Assembly (NCBI GenBank): GCA_016705235.1
Contig: JADIYP010000006.1
Location: forward strand, 1,116,001 to 1,180,000
DNA from: Candidatus Leptovillus affinis
GTDB lineage: Bacteria > Chloroflexota > Anaerolineae > Promineifilales > Promineifilaceae
Reading direction: 5' to 3'
DNA length: 64,000 nucleotides
Shown here: piece by piece, positions 8,112-15,537 of the stretch
Layout of the letters: each line of letters starts with the position of its first letter
Position numbering within the stretch: position 1 is the first letter of the stretch
Position numbers and translations under genes: made by a program
Notes under the pieces: model-generated
Databases searched by the model: none
The model's input: only the letters and a program-made list of their open reading frames with translations
Told to the model about the DNA's origin: nothing

Positions 8112-9311
8112 ATGACCACTATTCCCATGCCCACAAAAGAAAAATTTATTGTCCCCATCGGCCCACAACATCCGGCCCTCAAAGAGCCGGGACATTTTGA
8201 ATTCGCCGTCGATGGTGAAATTGTTACCGACGCCACTGTGCGGCTCGGTTATGTGCACCGAGGCATTGAAAAAGCCGCCGAAGCGCGCAATTGGACGCAA
8301 AATCTCTATCTGGTCGAGCGCATTTGCGGCATTTGTTCACACATTCACGCCCTCACCTATTCTTTAGGCGTTGAAAAATTGGCCGAAGTTGAAGTACCAC
8401 GCCGCGCCCAGGCCATTCGTGTACTGGTGGCTGAATTAGAGCGCGTTCACAGCCATCTTTTATGGTTCGGCGTTGCCGCTCACGAAGCGGGTTTCGACAC
8501 ATTGTTCATGTACTCCTGGCGCGACCGGGAAACGATTATGGACATTTTGGAAGCGCTGACCGGTAATCGCGTGAATTATTCGGCGAACGTATTGGGCGGG
8601 GTTAAGTTCGATGTCTCGCCAGAGCAGTGCAAAGTCATTTTAACCGGCATCGACTTTTTAGAAGAGCGCACCAGGCATTATTTAAATGTCGCCACTTCAG
8701 ACAGCATGTTTTTGCAGCGGACACGCGGCATCGGCATTACGCGACTGCGGGATGCGCAGCGTTTGGGGATTGTTGGGCCAACGGCGCGGGCTTCCGGGGT
8801 TATCCGCGACGTGCGCGTGGATGCCCCGTATGCGGCCTACGACGAATTTCCGGTGCAAATGGTGGTGGAAACAGCCGGCGACCTCGAGGCGCGGTTTGTG
8901 GTGCGTTTGAAAGAGTTGTTTGAAAGTTTCCGTTTAATCCGAGAAATTCTGGCTAATCTACCGGCAGGCGATTTGCAGGTGAAGCGTTTCCCGCGAAAAA
9001 TCAAAGCGGGTGAAGTGATCAGCCGTGTGGAAGCGCCGCGCGGCGAGGTGTTTTATTACATTCGCAGCACAGGTGGAGAACAACCGGACCGGCTGAAAGT
9101 GCGCACGCCAACATTGTGCAACATGGCTTCGGTGTTGAGCCTGTCGATAGGCCATCATCTGGCTGATGTGCCGATGTTATTGGTGGGGATTGACCCGTGC
9201 TTTTCATGTAATGATCGCGGCGTGACGATTTCTGGGAATGAGGGTAACGGCCGTTGGACCTGGGAACGTTTGCGCCAGTTTGGCATCGATTACTACGCGA
9301 GAAAGGTGTAA
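8112..9311 (+). CDS. Energy-converting [NiFe] hydrogenase large (catalytic) subunit, NuoD-like
   Basis: A 399-residue catalytic subunit. Both cysteine pairs that bind nickel and iron are present: C72 and C75 in VERICGICSHIH near the N-terminus, and C363 and C366 in GIDPCFSCNDRG near the C-terminus. Complex I NuoD lacks these cysteines, so this is a true hydrogenase of group 4. The enzyme would reduce protons with ferredoxin electrons or oxidise H2, coupled to ion movement. About 33 residues follow the last cysteine; the hycI gene at 10.7 kb suggests the precursor may be trimmed, although no clear cleavage site is visible. Confidence 0.96.
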   Translation: MTTIPMPTKEKFIVPIGPQHPALKEPGHFEFAVDGEIVTDATVRLGYVHRGIEKAAEARNWTQNLYLVERICGICSHIHALTYSLGVEKLAEVEVPRRAQAIRVLVAELERVHSHLLWFGVAAHEAGFDTLFMYSWRDRETIMDILEALTGNRVNYSANVLGGVKFDVSPEQCKVILTGIDFLEERTRHYLNVATSDSMFLQRTRGIGITRLRDAQRLGIVGPTARASGVIRDVRVDAPYAAYDEFPVQMVVETAGDLEARFVVRLKELFESFRLIREILANLPAGDLQVKRFPRKIKAGEVISRVEAPRGEVFYYIRSTGGEQPDRLKVRTPTLCNMASVLSLSIGHHLADVPMLLVGIDPCFSCNDRGVTISGNEGNGRWTWERLRQFGIDYYARKV

Positions 9312-9313
9312 TT

Positions 9314-10234
9314 ATGGAAGGTGTCTTAAGCATCACCTCTCTACTATTTTTCCCAGGCGGTTTATTTGTCGTTTTACTGGGACTGTTTTATGAATGGATC
9401 GACCGTAAGATAATCGCCCGTTTGCAAAACCGGATTGGGCCGCGTTGGTTTCAACCATTTGCCGACACCTTGAAGCTGCTGGCCAAAGAGGAAGTGGTGC
9501 CAACCGGCGTTAACCCGGTGTTATTCATTGGGCTGCCGCTCGTGGCTCTGGCGGGGGCGCTGACGGCCGCTTTATATGTGCCGATGGCCGGGATACGGCC
9601 GTCTTTCAGCTTCCCCGGTGACCTGATCGTCACCGTCTATATGCTCAGTTTACTAACCCTCTGCACCGGGCTGGCCGGCGCGCACACGCCCGATCGGTTC
9701 TCGCTGATTGGGGCGACCCGTGGGCTGACCCAGCTATTTGCCTATGAAGCCCCCTTTCTGTTAGCCCTCTTAGGCCCGGCAATGATCGCCGGAAGCTGGC
9801 AAATCCATGATATAAACCAGTATGCACAAACACATCTCTGGTTTATGCTAACACAGCCGATCGGGTTCATCGTGGCACTCATCGGCTTAATGGGCAAATT
9901 AGAGCTGCCACCCTTCGATTCCCCTGAAGCGGAAACCGAAATTGTCGCTGGCGCACTTACAGAGTATAGCGGCCGTGGACTGGCAATATTTCATTTGGGT
10001 AAAGGCGTTGAATTGGTCATCGGACTGACCCTGATCACAGCTTTTTATATGGGTGGTCTAGGTAACCCAATTTATTTTTTACTTAAGACAGTAGGCGTGT
10101 TAATGGTTTTGGCTGGATTACAATCACTCATGACCCGTCTTCGAATTGACCAGACAGTTGGCATGTGGTGGCGGTATGGCGCTGTGCTGGTTCTGGCACA
10201 GTGGCTGGTCCTTTATGTGCTTCAACTCGTGTAA
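9314..10234 (+). CDS. Hydrogenase membrane anchor, NuoH-like (EchB/HyfC/MbhM type)
   Basis: A 306-residue protein with about eight transmembrane helices. It contains DRKIIARLQNRIGPRWFQP after the first helix and LPPFDSPEAETEIVAGALTE, both hallmark NuoH-family loops that contact the peripheral arm. It anchors the hydrogenase module to the pumping subunits. I chose the ATG at 9314 two bases after the preceding stop; a longer in-frame version would run 60 bases into the large-subunit gene. Downstream is the ferredoxin-like subunit after 12 bases. Confidence 0.95.
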   Translation: MEGVLSITSLLFFPGGLFVVLLGLFYEWIDRKIIARLQNRIGPRWFQPFADTLKLLAKEEVVPTGVNPVLFIGLPLVALAGALTAALYVPMAGIRPSFSFPGDLIVTVYMLSLLTLCTGLAGAHTPDRFSLIGATRGLTQLFAYEAPFLLALLGPAMIAGSWQIHDINQYAQTHLWFMLTQPIGFIVALIGLMGKLELPPFDSPEAETEIVAGALTEYSGRGLAIFHLGKGVELVIGLTLITAFYMGGLGNPIYFLLKTVGVLMVLAGLQSLMTRLRIDQTVGMWWRYGAVLVLAQWLVLYVLQLV

Positions 10235-10246
10235 CGTGGAGTTATT

Positions 10247-10669
10247 ATGAAAATCGCGACAATGTTAGGCGATGTCTGGCAGTCAATCTGGCAGCGGCCC
10301 ATCACCCAAAAATACCCTTTTGAACGCCTGGAAGCGCCTGTTCGCTTACGCGGAAAATTGCATTGGAATCCCGAAAAGTGTACAGGATGCGCCTTGTGCA
10401 ACAAAGATTGTCCGGCTAATGCGATTGAAATTATTACCGTCGATAAAAAAGAAAAACGATTTGTGATGAAATATCACATGGATCGCTGCACATACTGCGC
10501 TCAGTGTGTGGAAAGCTGCCGCTTTAGCTGCATCGAAATGTCAGATGAAGAGTGGGAATTAGCGGCCACGGATAAAACCCCATTTACCGTCACCTATGGC
10601 ACAGAAAATGATCTGCGAGAATTTATGGCCAAGTTTGCTGACGCAAACATTACGACGCCAGCAAGCTAA
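10247..10669 (+). CDS. Hydrogenase electron-transfer subunit, NuoI-like 2x[4Fe-4S] ferredoxin
   Basis: A 140-residue polyferredoxin with two complete cluster motifs: CTGCALCNKDCP at about residues 45-56 and CTYCAQCVESCR about 35 residues later. It corresponds to EchF/HyfH/MbhN and NuoI and brings electrons from soluble ferredoxin to the proximal cluster. GGAG precedes the ATG. No NuoE, NuoF or NuoG homologue is in the operon, so the electron donor is more likely ferredoxin than NADH; this is inference from gene content. Confidence 0.94.
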   Translation: MKIATMLGDVWQSIWQRPITQKYPFERLEAPVRLRGKLHWNPEKCTGCALCNKDCPANAIEIITVDKKEKRFVMKYHMDRCTYCAQCVESCRFSCIEMSDEEWELAATDKTPFTVTYGTENDLREFMAKFADANITTPAS

Positions 10670-10691
10670 TCACCGGGGTAAACCTGTTCGA

Positions 10692-11147
10692 TTGGTAGTT
10701 GTCGGCGTTGGCAATGAGATGCATGGCGATGACGCTGCCGGCATCATTGCCGCCCGACAGTTGAAAGCGCTGCTGCCAACCGCAGTCTCTTCCCAGGTAC
10801 TTGTTCTGGAGGGAGCCAATGCGCCCGAAAACCACACGGGACAGATTCGCCGTTTTGGTCCTGATGTGGTGCTACTGGTGGATATGGCTGTGATGGGTAA
10901 AGAGCCGGGCGCTATTTGTTGGTTGGCGTGGGAGGAAACGTCTGGTCTAAGCGCATCTAGCCACACCATGCCGTTGTATATGCTGGGACGTTATCTGACC
11001 AGCGAATTGGGTTGTGACGTGGCACTGATTGGGATTGAACCGCAAAACACCGGTCTTGATGAGCCGTTAACGGCCGTTGCCCAACAGGCCGTGAAAGAAG
11101 TTGTACAGGGAATCGCCGATTGCATTTATTCTCTCGTAACCGTCTAA
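10692..11147 (+). CDS. hycI: Hydrogenase maturation protease, HycI family
   Basis: About 151 residues. It opens with GVGNEMHGDDAAG, the nickel-sensing protease motif, and later has SHTMPLYMLGRYL and ALIGIEPQNTGLDEPL, both close to HycI. The enzyme clips the C-terminus of the large-subunit precursor after nickel insertion. The start is uncertain: TTG at 10692 gives the normal HycI length, while an ATG at 10596 would overlap the ferredoxin gene by 74 bases and add a non-homologous leader. It is the last gene of the hydrogenase operon; no hypA-F genes are in the window. Confidence 0.88.
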   Translation: MVVVGVGNEMHGDDAAGIIAARQLKALLPTAVSSQVLVLEGANAPENHTGQIRRFGPDVVLLVDMAVMGKEPGAICWLAWEETSGLSASSHTMPLYMLGRYLTSELGCDVALIGIEPQNTGLDEPLTAVAQQAVKEVVQGIADCIYSLVTV

Positions 11148-11295
11148 TCTGGCGCGAGCTACTCTTGTAAAACAAAACCCCAGTTGTAACATTTTTTGTA
11201 ATTTTCCCCTGGTACTCTGGTACTAAGTGAGGTTTGTTTCTACTCCTGCATGAATGCACACATCAAAACAATATCAGAAGCGGAGGCAATGAGCT

Positions 11296-11439
11296 ATGGG
11301 GATAGAAATTATTGTCGCAGGGTTGTTGTTTTTAGGAGTTTTGGGGATTCTATTGGTTTTGCGGCCGCATCGTTCAGCAGCACCGGCACGGCGAGTTACC
11401 AGCAGCCGTAATGGGTACGGCAGAGGTTGGGGTAGATAA
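11296..11439 (+). CDS. Small single-span membrane protein, unknown
   Basis: A 47-residue frame starting at ATG 11296, with GGAGG about ten bases upstream. It has one hydrophobic helix at residues 3-22 followed by a basic, serine- and arginine-rich tail ending GYGRGWGR. An overlapping ATG at 11289 gives a 40-residue frame without a membrane helix, which I consider less likely. It ends directly at a strong terminator. It could be the last gene of the hydrogenase transcript or an independent small protein. Coding status is not proven. Confidence 0.5.
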   Translation: MGIEIIVAGLLFLGVLGILLVLRPHRSAAPARRVTSSRNGYGRGWGR

Positions 11440-11470
11440 AAAACAGGGCACGGAATACGTGCCCTGTTTT
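11440..11470. terminator. Bidirectional rho-independent terminator
   Basis: AAAACAGGGCACG (11440-11452), a five-base loop, and CGTGCCCTGTTTT (11458-11470) form a perfect 13-bp stem, followed by AGTTTTT. It lies between the convergent small membrane protein gene and the phosphohydrolase gene and has T-runs in both directions. Confidence 0.92.
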
Positions 11471-11475
11471 AGTTT

Positions 11476-12721
11476 TTACGCATCCAAACGATACCCCACC
11501 CAGGGTACCTGCATTTCAGGCGCCGTCATACCTCCGTGTCGTGCCACTAAAATTTTCGCCGACTCCCTATCTTTTTCCGTTAGCAACACATAACCGGATC
11601 TCATGGTCACAAGGACATCGCCAACACGGTCAGCAGCCGTTGGCGCGTGTGGCATTGGTCCCAGCAGGCCGACAGATAAGGCCTGATCGGCGGGTATGGC
11701 TACCATAGCCTGATTAAGGTTGGTTTTGATGTAGTCCATGACCTCTGTTTGACGGCCGTGCTTGACATACAAGTAAGGGGTTCGCGGCTCACCGGCCGGG
11801 GCCATAAACAACAACTGCCGTAAATCTGGATGGTCATCCAGGTAAATTTGCTGTTCAGGGGGTGTTGGCGTCTGGCCATGGTCCGCTACCAGCAAGAAAA
11901 CCGTTTCGCGGCGAGCTGCAACACTCAAACTGCTTAATAATTCTTGATCCAACTGCTGCATGATCGCCCGAAATTCGGCCGCCACGGCCGCATGATCCCA
12001 ATTATAGACATGCGTCATGGTGTCAATGGTCGGCCAATAAGCGTTCACATAAAACGATTGCCCCGCCTTTTCCTCTAACAACGCGCGAATTTGAACAAAC
12101 ATGTCGGCCAGGCTTAGAACACCAAAATTGCCCGCCAGGCCACGGCCGTGCATTTTACTCAAAGCCGAATTGACGATCTCTCGGCCTTTGAAGGCATAGG
12201 ATGACACCCCAGATGCAGCCAACTGCTCGGCAAAGCCAGGTCCATGCAAAAAAGTCTCCGGCACCAACCCGGCTTTAACCAGGGCGTCAGGATATTTGTC
12301 GAAGGCTGGCGTAAAGCCTAAAGTTTGCATGGTAACCGCAAAATCGGGCATAAATAATTCCAAACCCAACATGCCATGCTGCGCCGGAGCCAAGCCACTC
12401 CATAAAGTGCTTAAGGCAGCAACCGTTGTGGATGGGAATATGGAAGTTATCTGGCCTTCGACCTGTGCGCGGTCAAAAATGCCTGACAACCGCTGTCGTT
12501 CTTGCTGAAAAAGGTTCCAGCCGAGTGCGTCGACAATGAATAACACAACCCGCCTGGCCTTGCCCAAGGGTTGCCAAAGGGGAGTTTGTTAACGGCCGTA
12601 ACCCTTCAAACGGCGCATCCAGCAACGCAGCAATCGTGGCTGGCACATTGCCAATGGTATGCCCGTCATAGTCGGGCACGATAAATTCTTGAGGCAAAAT
12701 TAAACTCATCTGGCTCACCAA
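11476..12721 (-). CDS. Alkaline-phosphatase-superfamily phosphohydrolase, apparent frameshift
   Basis: The main frame (12567 down to 11476) gives VVLFIVDALGWN, then FPSTTVAALSTLWSG with the nucleophile-type threonine region, WPTIDTMTHVY and LLVADHGQTP, all metal-site motifs of type I phosphodiesterase/nucleotide pyrophosphatase-like enzymes. The usual N-terminus of this family (IVPDYDGHTIGNVPATIAAL, then LLDAPFEGL) is present just upstream but in another frame (12721 to about 12590). The two frames meet around 12575-12595, where one frame hits TAA next to an ACGGCCGT copy. Joining them needs a one-base shift. This may be a sequencing error, a recent inactivation or a real shift. The start is GTG or ATG at about 12709-12718, after AAGGA. 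Confidence 0.75.
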
Positions 12722-12749
12722 TTTCCTTCTTTTCGGATTTGTGGCAAGA

Positions 12750-12785
12750 AAAAAGGCCAGGGTCGGCTTTATCCCTGGCCTTTTT
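12750..12785 (-). terminator. Terminator of the ATP synthase operon
   Basis: AAAAAGGCCAGGG (12750-12762) and CCCTGGCCTTTTT (12773-12785) form a perfect 13-bp stem with a ten-base loop. It lies about 90 bases beyond the atpF stop in the direction of transcription and ends the operon before any F1 gene. Confidence 0.9.
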
Positions 12786-12873
12786 CGGCAGTTGTTTAGC
12801 GGACGGCCGTATGGGAAACGGCCGTCTACACATTCTCCAGTCCTCTAACGAGAGCCTTCAGCAAACGGGAATT

Positions 12874-13578
12874 CTATTTTAACGAATCCCGCAGGGCATT
12901 CATCTGACCAGCAACACTGTCATCAACAACCTGATCTCCCACGCGGACAATCAGACCGCCTAAAATGCCAGGATTCACGTTAAAAACAACGTCTTTCGCT
13001 TTGAGTGCTGCTTTCGCGCTTTTCTTCTCTTCATCAGTCAACGGCAACGCACTGGTGATGACAGCTTTATCTCCGCTCAAAGATGAAACACTGGCCGGAA
13101 CCTTAGCAAAGAAATCTGCTATTAACGCCCGTTGACGCGCATCATCCAGAGTGCCGCCAACAATTTTATTTGCGGCCGCAATGGCAATCGCAGCAACCTG
13201 CCCACGCAAATCCGCCAAAATACGGTCTCGTTCCGTCTCAGCATCTTCCCGTGCAGCCGCTAACACACCCTTCGCATCATCGCTCGCCTTAGCCAAAATA
13301 CCGCTGGCAGTTTCTTCAGCCTGGACAGCGGCGTCCGAACGGATCTTGGCTGCTTCAGCGCGCGCCGCGTCCAAAATTTTCTTTGCTTCTGCATCGGCAT
13401 TATCGCGAGCAATCGAAGCCTGACGCGCATCTTCGAGTCCTTTGGCGATCCGAGCTTTCCGTTCATCTAAAACACGCAAAATTGGACTAAAAGCCAAACC
13501 CTTCAACAGCAGCAACAGGACCGTAATGCCCAAAATCTGCATGATGAGATAGCCAATATTTATACCTAATGCTTCCAT
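12874..13578 (-). CDS. atpF: ATP synthase subunit b with a delta-like C-terminal tail
   Basis: A 234-residue protein. Residues 1-30 form the membrane anchor, 31-160 a long charged, alanine-rich helix typical of the peripheral stalk b subunit. From about residue 168 the sequence changes to KAVITSALPLTDEEK and then GILGGLIVRVGDQVVD and MNALRDSL, which is the pattern of the C-terminal domain of subunit delta (OSCP). Ordinary b is about 160-170 residues. The full delta N-terminal helical domain is absent, unlike the long b-delta fusion of mycobacteria. It is the last gene of this operon. The delta assignment rests on motif recognition, not alignment. Confidence 0.88.
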   Translation of the reverse strand: MEALGINIGYLIMQILGITVLLLLLKGLAFSPILRVLDERKARIAKGLEDARQASIARDNADAEAKKILDAARAEAAKIRSDAAVQAEETASGILAKASDDAKGVLAAAREDAETERDRILADLRGQVAAIAIAAANKIVGGTLDDARQRALIADFFAKVPASVSSLSGDKAVITSALPLTDEEKKSAKAALKAKDVVFNVNPGILGGLIVRVGDQVVDDSVAGQMNALRDSLK

Positions 13579-13629
13579 TCTATTCCCCTTATGTGTCTAA
13601 CTAGAATCACAAATTTAACTAGTTCTGAC

Positions 13630-13878
13630 CTAAACCACGAACAGAATGATGAGAGCTACAACCAACGCATAAATAGCAACGGCTTCGGCGAAAGCAATAC
13701 CCAAAATCATATTTGTCTGGATATTCCCACTGGCATCAGGATTGCGAGCAATACCCTGCACCGCACCATTCACCAAAATACCGATACCAGCGCCGGCGCC
13801 AATCGCGCCAGTCATGGCCAAACCTGCACCAATTGCTTTCAAACCGTTAGCCAATGCCAAAGCAGCTAGTTCATCCAT
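13630..13878 (-). CDS. atpE: ATP synthase subunit c
   Basis: An 82-residue hairpin of two helices. The first is glycine-rich (GAIGAGAGIGILVNG), the polar loop is ARNPD, and the ion-binding carboxylate is E65 in AFAEAVAIYALV. The residue after E65 is alanine rather than the serine or threonine typical of sodium-binding rings, so proton use is favoured; this is inference. GGAGG lies ten bases before the ATG. Confidence 0.96.
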   Translation of the reverse strand: MDELAALALANGLKAIGAGLAMTGAIGAGAGIGILVNGAVQGIARNPDASGNIQTNMILGIAFAEAVAIYALVVALIILFVV

Positions 13879-13938
13879 TATGTCTAATCCTCCAATGATT
13901 CTAATTTTTCTTGTAACTGTTCAGGTTTCTCTTGGAAG

Positions 13939-13997
13939 ACCCTAAGGTCTAAGTTCCAAAAAGTCTAACTTTTCAAGAGAAAACCTTTAGGGTCTAT
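13939..13997. repeat. Inverted repeat between atpB and atpE
   Basis: GACCCTAAGGT near 13939 pairs with ACCTTTAGGGTC near 13986 with one bulged base, enclosing about 35 bases. The core ACCCTAAGGGT resembles the palindromes at 28.1 kb, 36.6 kb and 45.3 kb. Between atpB and atpE it could stabilise the atpE message, whose product is needed in many copies. Confidence 0.55.
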
Positions 13998-14016
13998 AGA
14001 TATTTTTCTTAAGGAA

Positions 14017-15126
14017 TTAGTGATGTTCTTCATCACCATGATGGCTTTCTGTCGCGCTCACCATGAATATCAACATTAACAGCGCAAATACAAGCGCCTG
14101 AATCAGGCCAACGAAAAACTCAAGGCCAAAAAAGACCACATTAATTACCGGCAACAGATACGCCATCACAAACAACAGCACCATACCGGCAAAAATATTA
14201 CCCAAAAGACGGAAGGCAAATGAGATAATTTTTGAAATCTCACTGATGAGTTCCAGAATGCCCACGGCCGGATCAATGGCCTTAATGGGGTTCTTTGCAA
14301 CCTCTTTGCTCCACCCTTTGCCCACAAATGGGAAGAATTTAGAAAGGTATCCCCTGCCACCTAAAAACTTGAAGCCATAAAACTGAACCATAACCATAGC
14401 CACAAGCGCAAAAGCAAGGGTAAAATTCAAATCAGTCGCCCCTGGTCGCAGTAACGGCACAATTGTCCAGTCAGCGGCTTCAGGATTAAACCCAACTTTC
14501 CGTTCGTGACTGTCCTCTTCAATGGCAGCATCTGGATCGGCGTTAGCATCTGCACGAATCAGGAATGCCGGAGAAATGCGGAGATCACCAACATTGGCCG
14601 CATCGGTAACATGTTCTATATTCAGGAAATCTTCTTCTGTGAATTCTATGCCGTTCGCGGCAGCCTGCTTTTCAGCATCCAGAGCTGCTTTGTGAGGCTT
14701 CCATTCATAAAACCCAATGCTGTCCCAACCCGGAATCAAACCCATCCAGTTGGTGGTTAAGATAATTAAGATAAAGGTCATGAACCAGGGGAAGAAATTC
14801 TTAACCTTTGGCCCAGCAATCCCTTCAGCAAAATTATAAGCCGCTTCAATTATCATCTCGAAGAAGTTATAAAAGCCTGTTGGGATTTCATCGGCCGTGC
14901 GAGAGCGTGCTTTTAACGCTAACACCAACACTGTTACCATTATCCAGGCAACGACAGTGGACATGAACGTATTGGTGATCCCCCCAAGAATCGGCAATCC
15001 TTCAGTTCCGGGGTAAACCTCACCGGGCAACTGAATAAAGGGGCGCACAGGTTTCGTTAACCCCACAAACGTTCCTAATATGAGCATAAGAGCGATACAA
15101 ATCAATATGATGTATCTTTTTTTCAT
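14017..15126 (-). CDS. atpB: ATP synthase subunit a, with a large loop insertion
   Basis: A 369-residue protein from ATG 15126, which follows GAGGA; a longer frame would run into the preceding gene. The essential arginine is R306 in SFAFRLLGNIFAG and the last helices match subunit a. Usual length is 230-290 residues. The excess is a hydrophilic, acidic segment at about residues 136-228, between the helix ending TTNWMGLIPG and the LNFTLAFAL helix. The C-terminus is histidine- and acid-rich (SHHGDEEHH). It moves protons against the c ring. Confidence 0.95.
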   Translation of the reverse strand: MKKRYIILICIALMLILGTFVGLTKPVRPFIQLPGEVYPGTEGLPILGGITNTFMSTVVAWIMVTVLVLALKARSRTADEIPTGFYNFFEMIIEAAYNFAEGIAGPKVKNFFPWFMTFILIILTTNWMGLIPGWDSIGFYEWKPHKAALDAEKQAAANGIEFTEEDFLNIEHVTDAANVGDLRISPAFLIRADANADPDAAIEEDSHERKVGFNPEAADWTIVPLLRPGATDLNFTLAFALVAMVMVQFYGFKFLGGRGYLSKFFPFVGKGWSKEVAKNPIKAIDPAVGILELISEISKIISFAFRLLGNIFAGMVLLFVMAYLLPVINVVFFGLEFFVGLIQALVFALLMLIFMVSATESHHGDEEHH

Positions 15127-15148
15127 CTGTGTGCTTCCTCTTTTTTTC

Positions 15149-15445
15149 TTATGTCGTTTCGTTATTTTCTTGGGTGTCTTTTGTATCCATCTCGGCCACA
15201 CGGGCTTGCGCTCTAGCCACCATCATCAAACTCAGGCGAACCATCGCAAACAGCGTAACCGGAAAACTGCCCAACATAAAAACGACAGTGAAAATTCCCC
15301 GGGTTCCCAAATAACTATCCAGGAACTGCCCAAGACCAAAAGAAACACCAATGATCACAAGGGCAACTAGTCCGGTTACACAACCAACCTGACCAACCAG
15401 ATTGGTCATAGCTATCGTTTGGTTTATATCTGTTTTTCGGGACAC
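15149..15445 (-). CDS. ATP synthase accessory membrane protein, AtpZ/AtpI type
   Basis: A 98-residue protein with two hydrophobic helices (about residues 20-40 and 50-75) and a charged C-terminus. Size, topology and position directly upstream of atpB match AtpZ/AtpI, small proteins linked to c-ring assembly or magnesium transport. The start is GTG at 15445 without a clear ribosome-binding site; ATG at 15409 is an alternative. Assignment to AtpZ or AtpI specifically is not possible by eye. Confidence 0.72.
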   Translation of the reverse strand: MSRKTDINQTIAMTNLVGQVGCVTGLVALVIIGVSFGLGQFLDSYLGTRGIFTVVFMLGSFPVTLFAMVRLSLMMVARAQARVAEMDTKDTQENNETT

Positions 15446-15515
15446 AATTTTATTTATTAATGCGCGGTTTGCGAATTATATCACAACTCAAATGTGTGGC
15501 AATGGCGAACAAAGC

Positions 15516-15535
15516 GCCGCCACCCGAAGGGCGGC
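15516..15535 (-). terminator. Hairpin with UUCG loop after nuoN
   Basis: Read on the minus strand the bases give GCCGCCC-TTCG-GGTGGCGGC just after the nuoN stop, a GC-rich stem with one bulge and a stable UUCG tetraloop. There is no T-run, so it may be a 3' end stabiliser or a weak terminator between the complex I and ATP synthase operons. Confidence 0.5.
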
Positions 15536-15537
15536 TC

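Noticed and set aside
12473..12721. Separate small gene of 82 residues
   Set aside because: Its first part is the N-terminus of the adjacent phosphohydrolase in another frame, so it is treated as one frameshifted gene.
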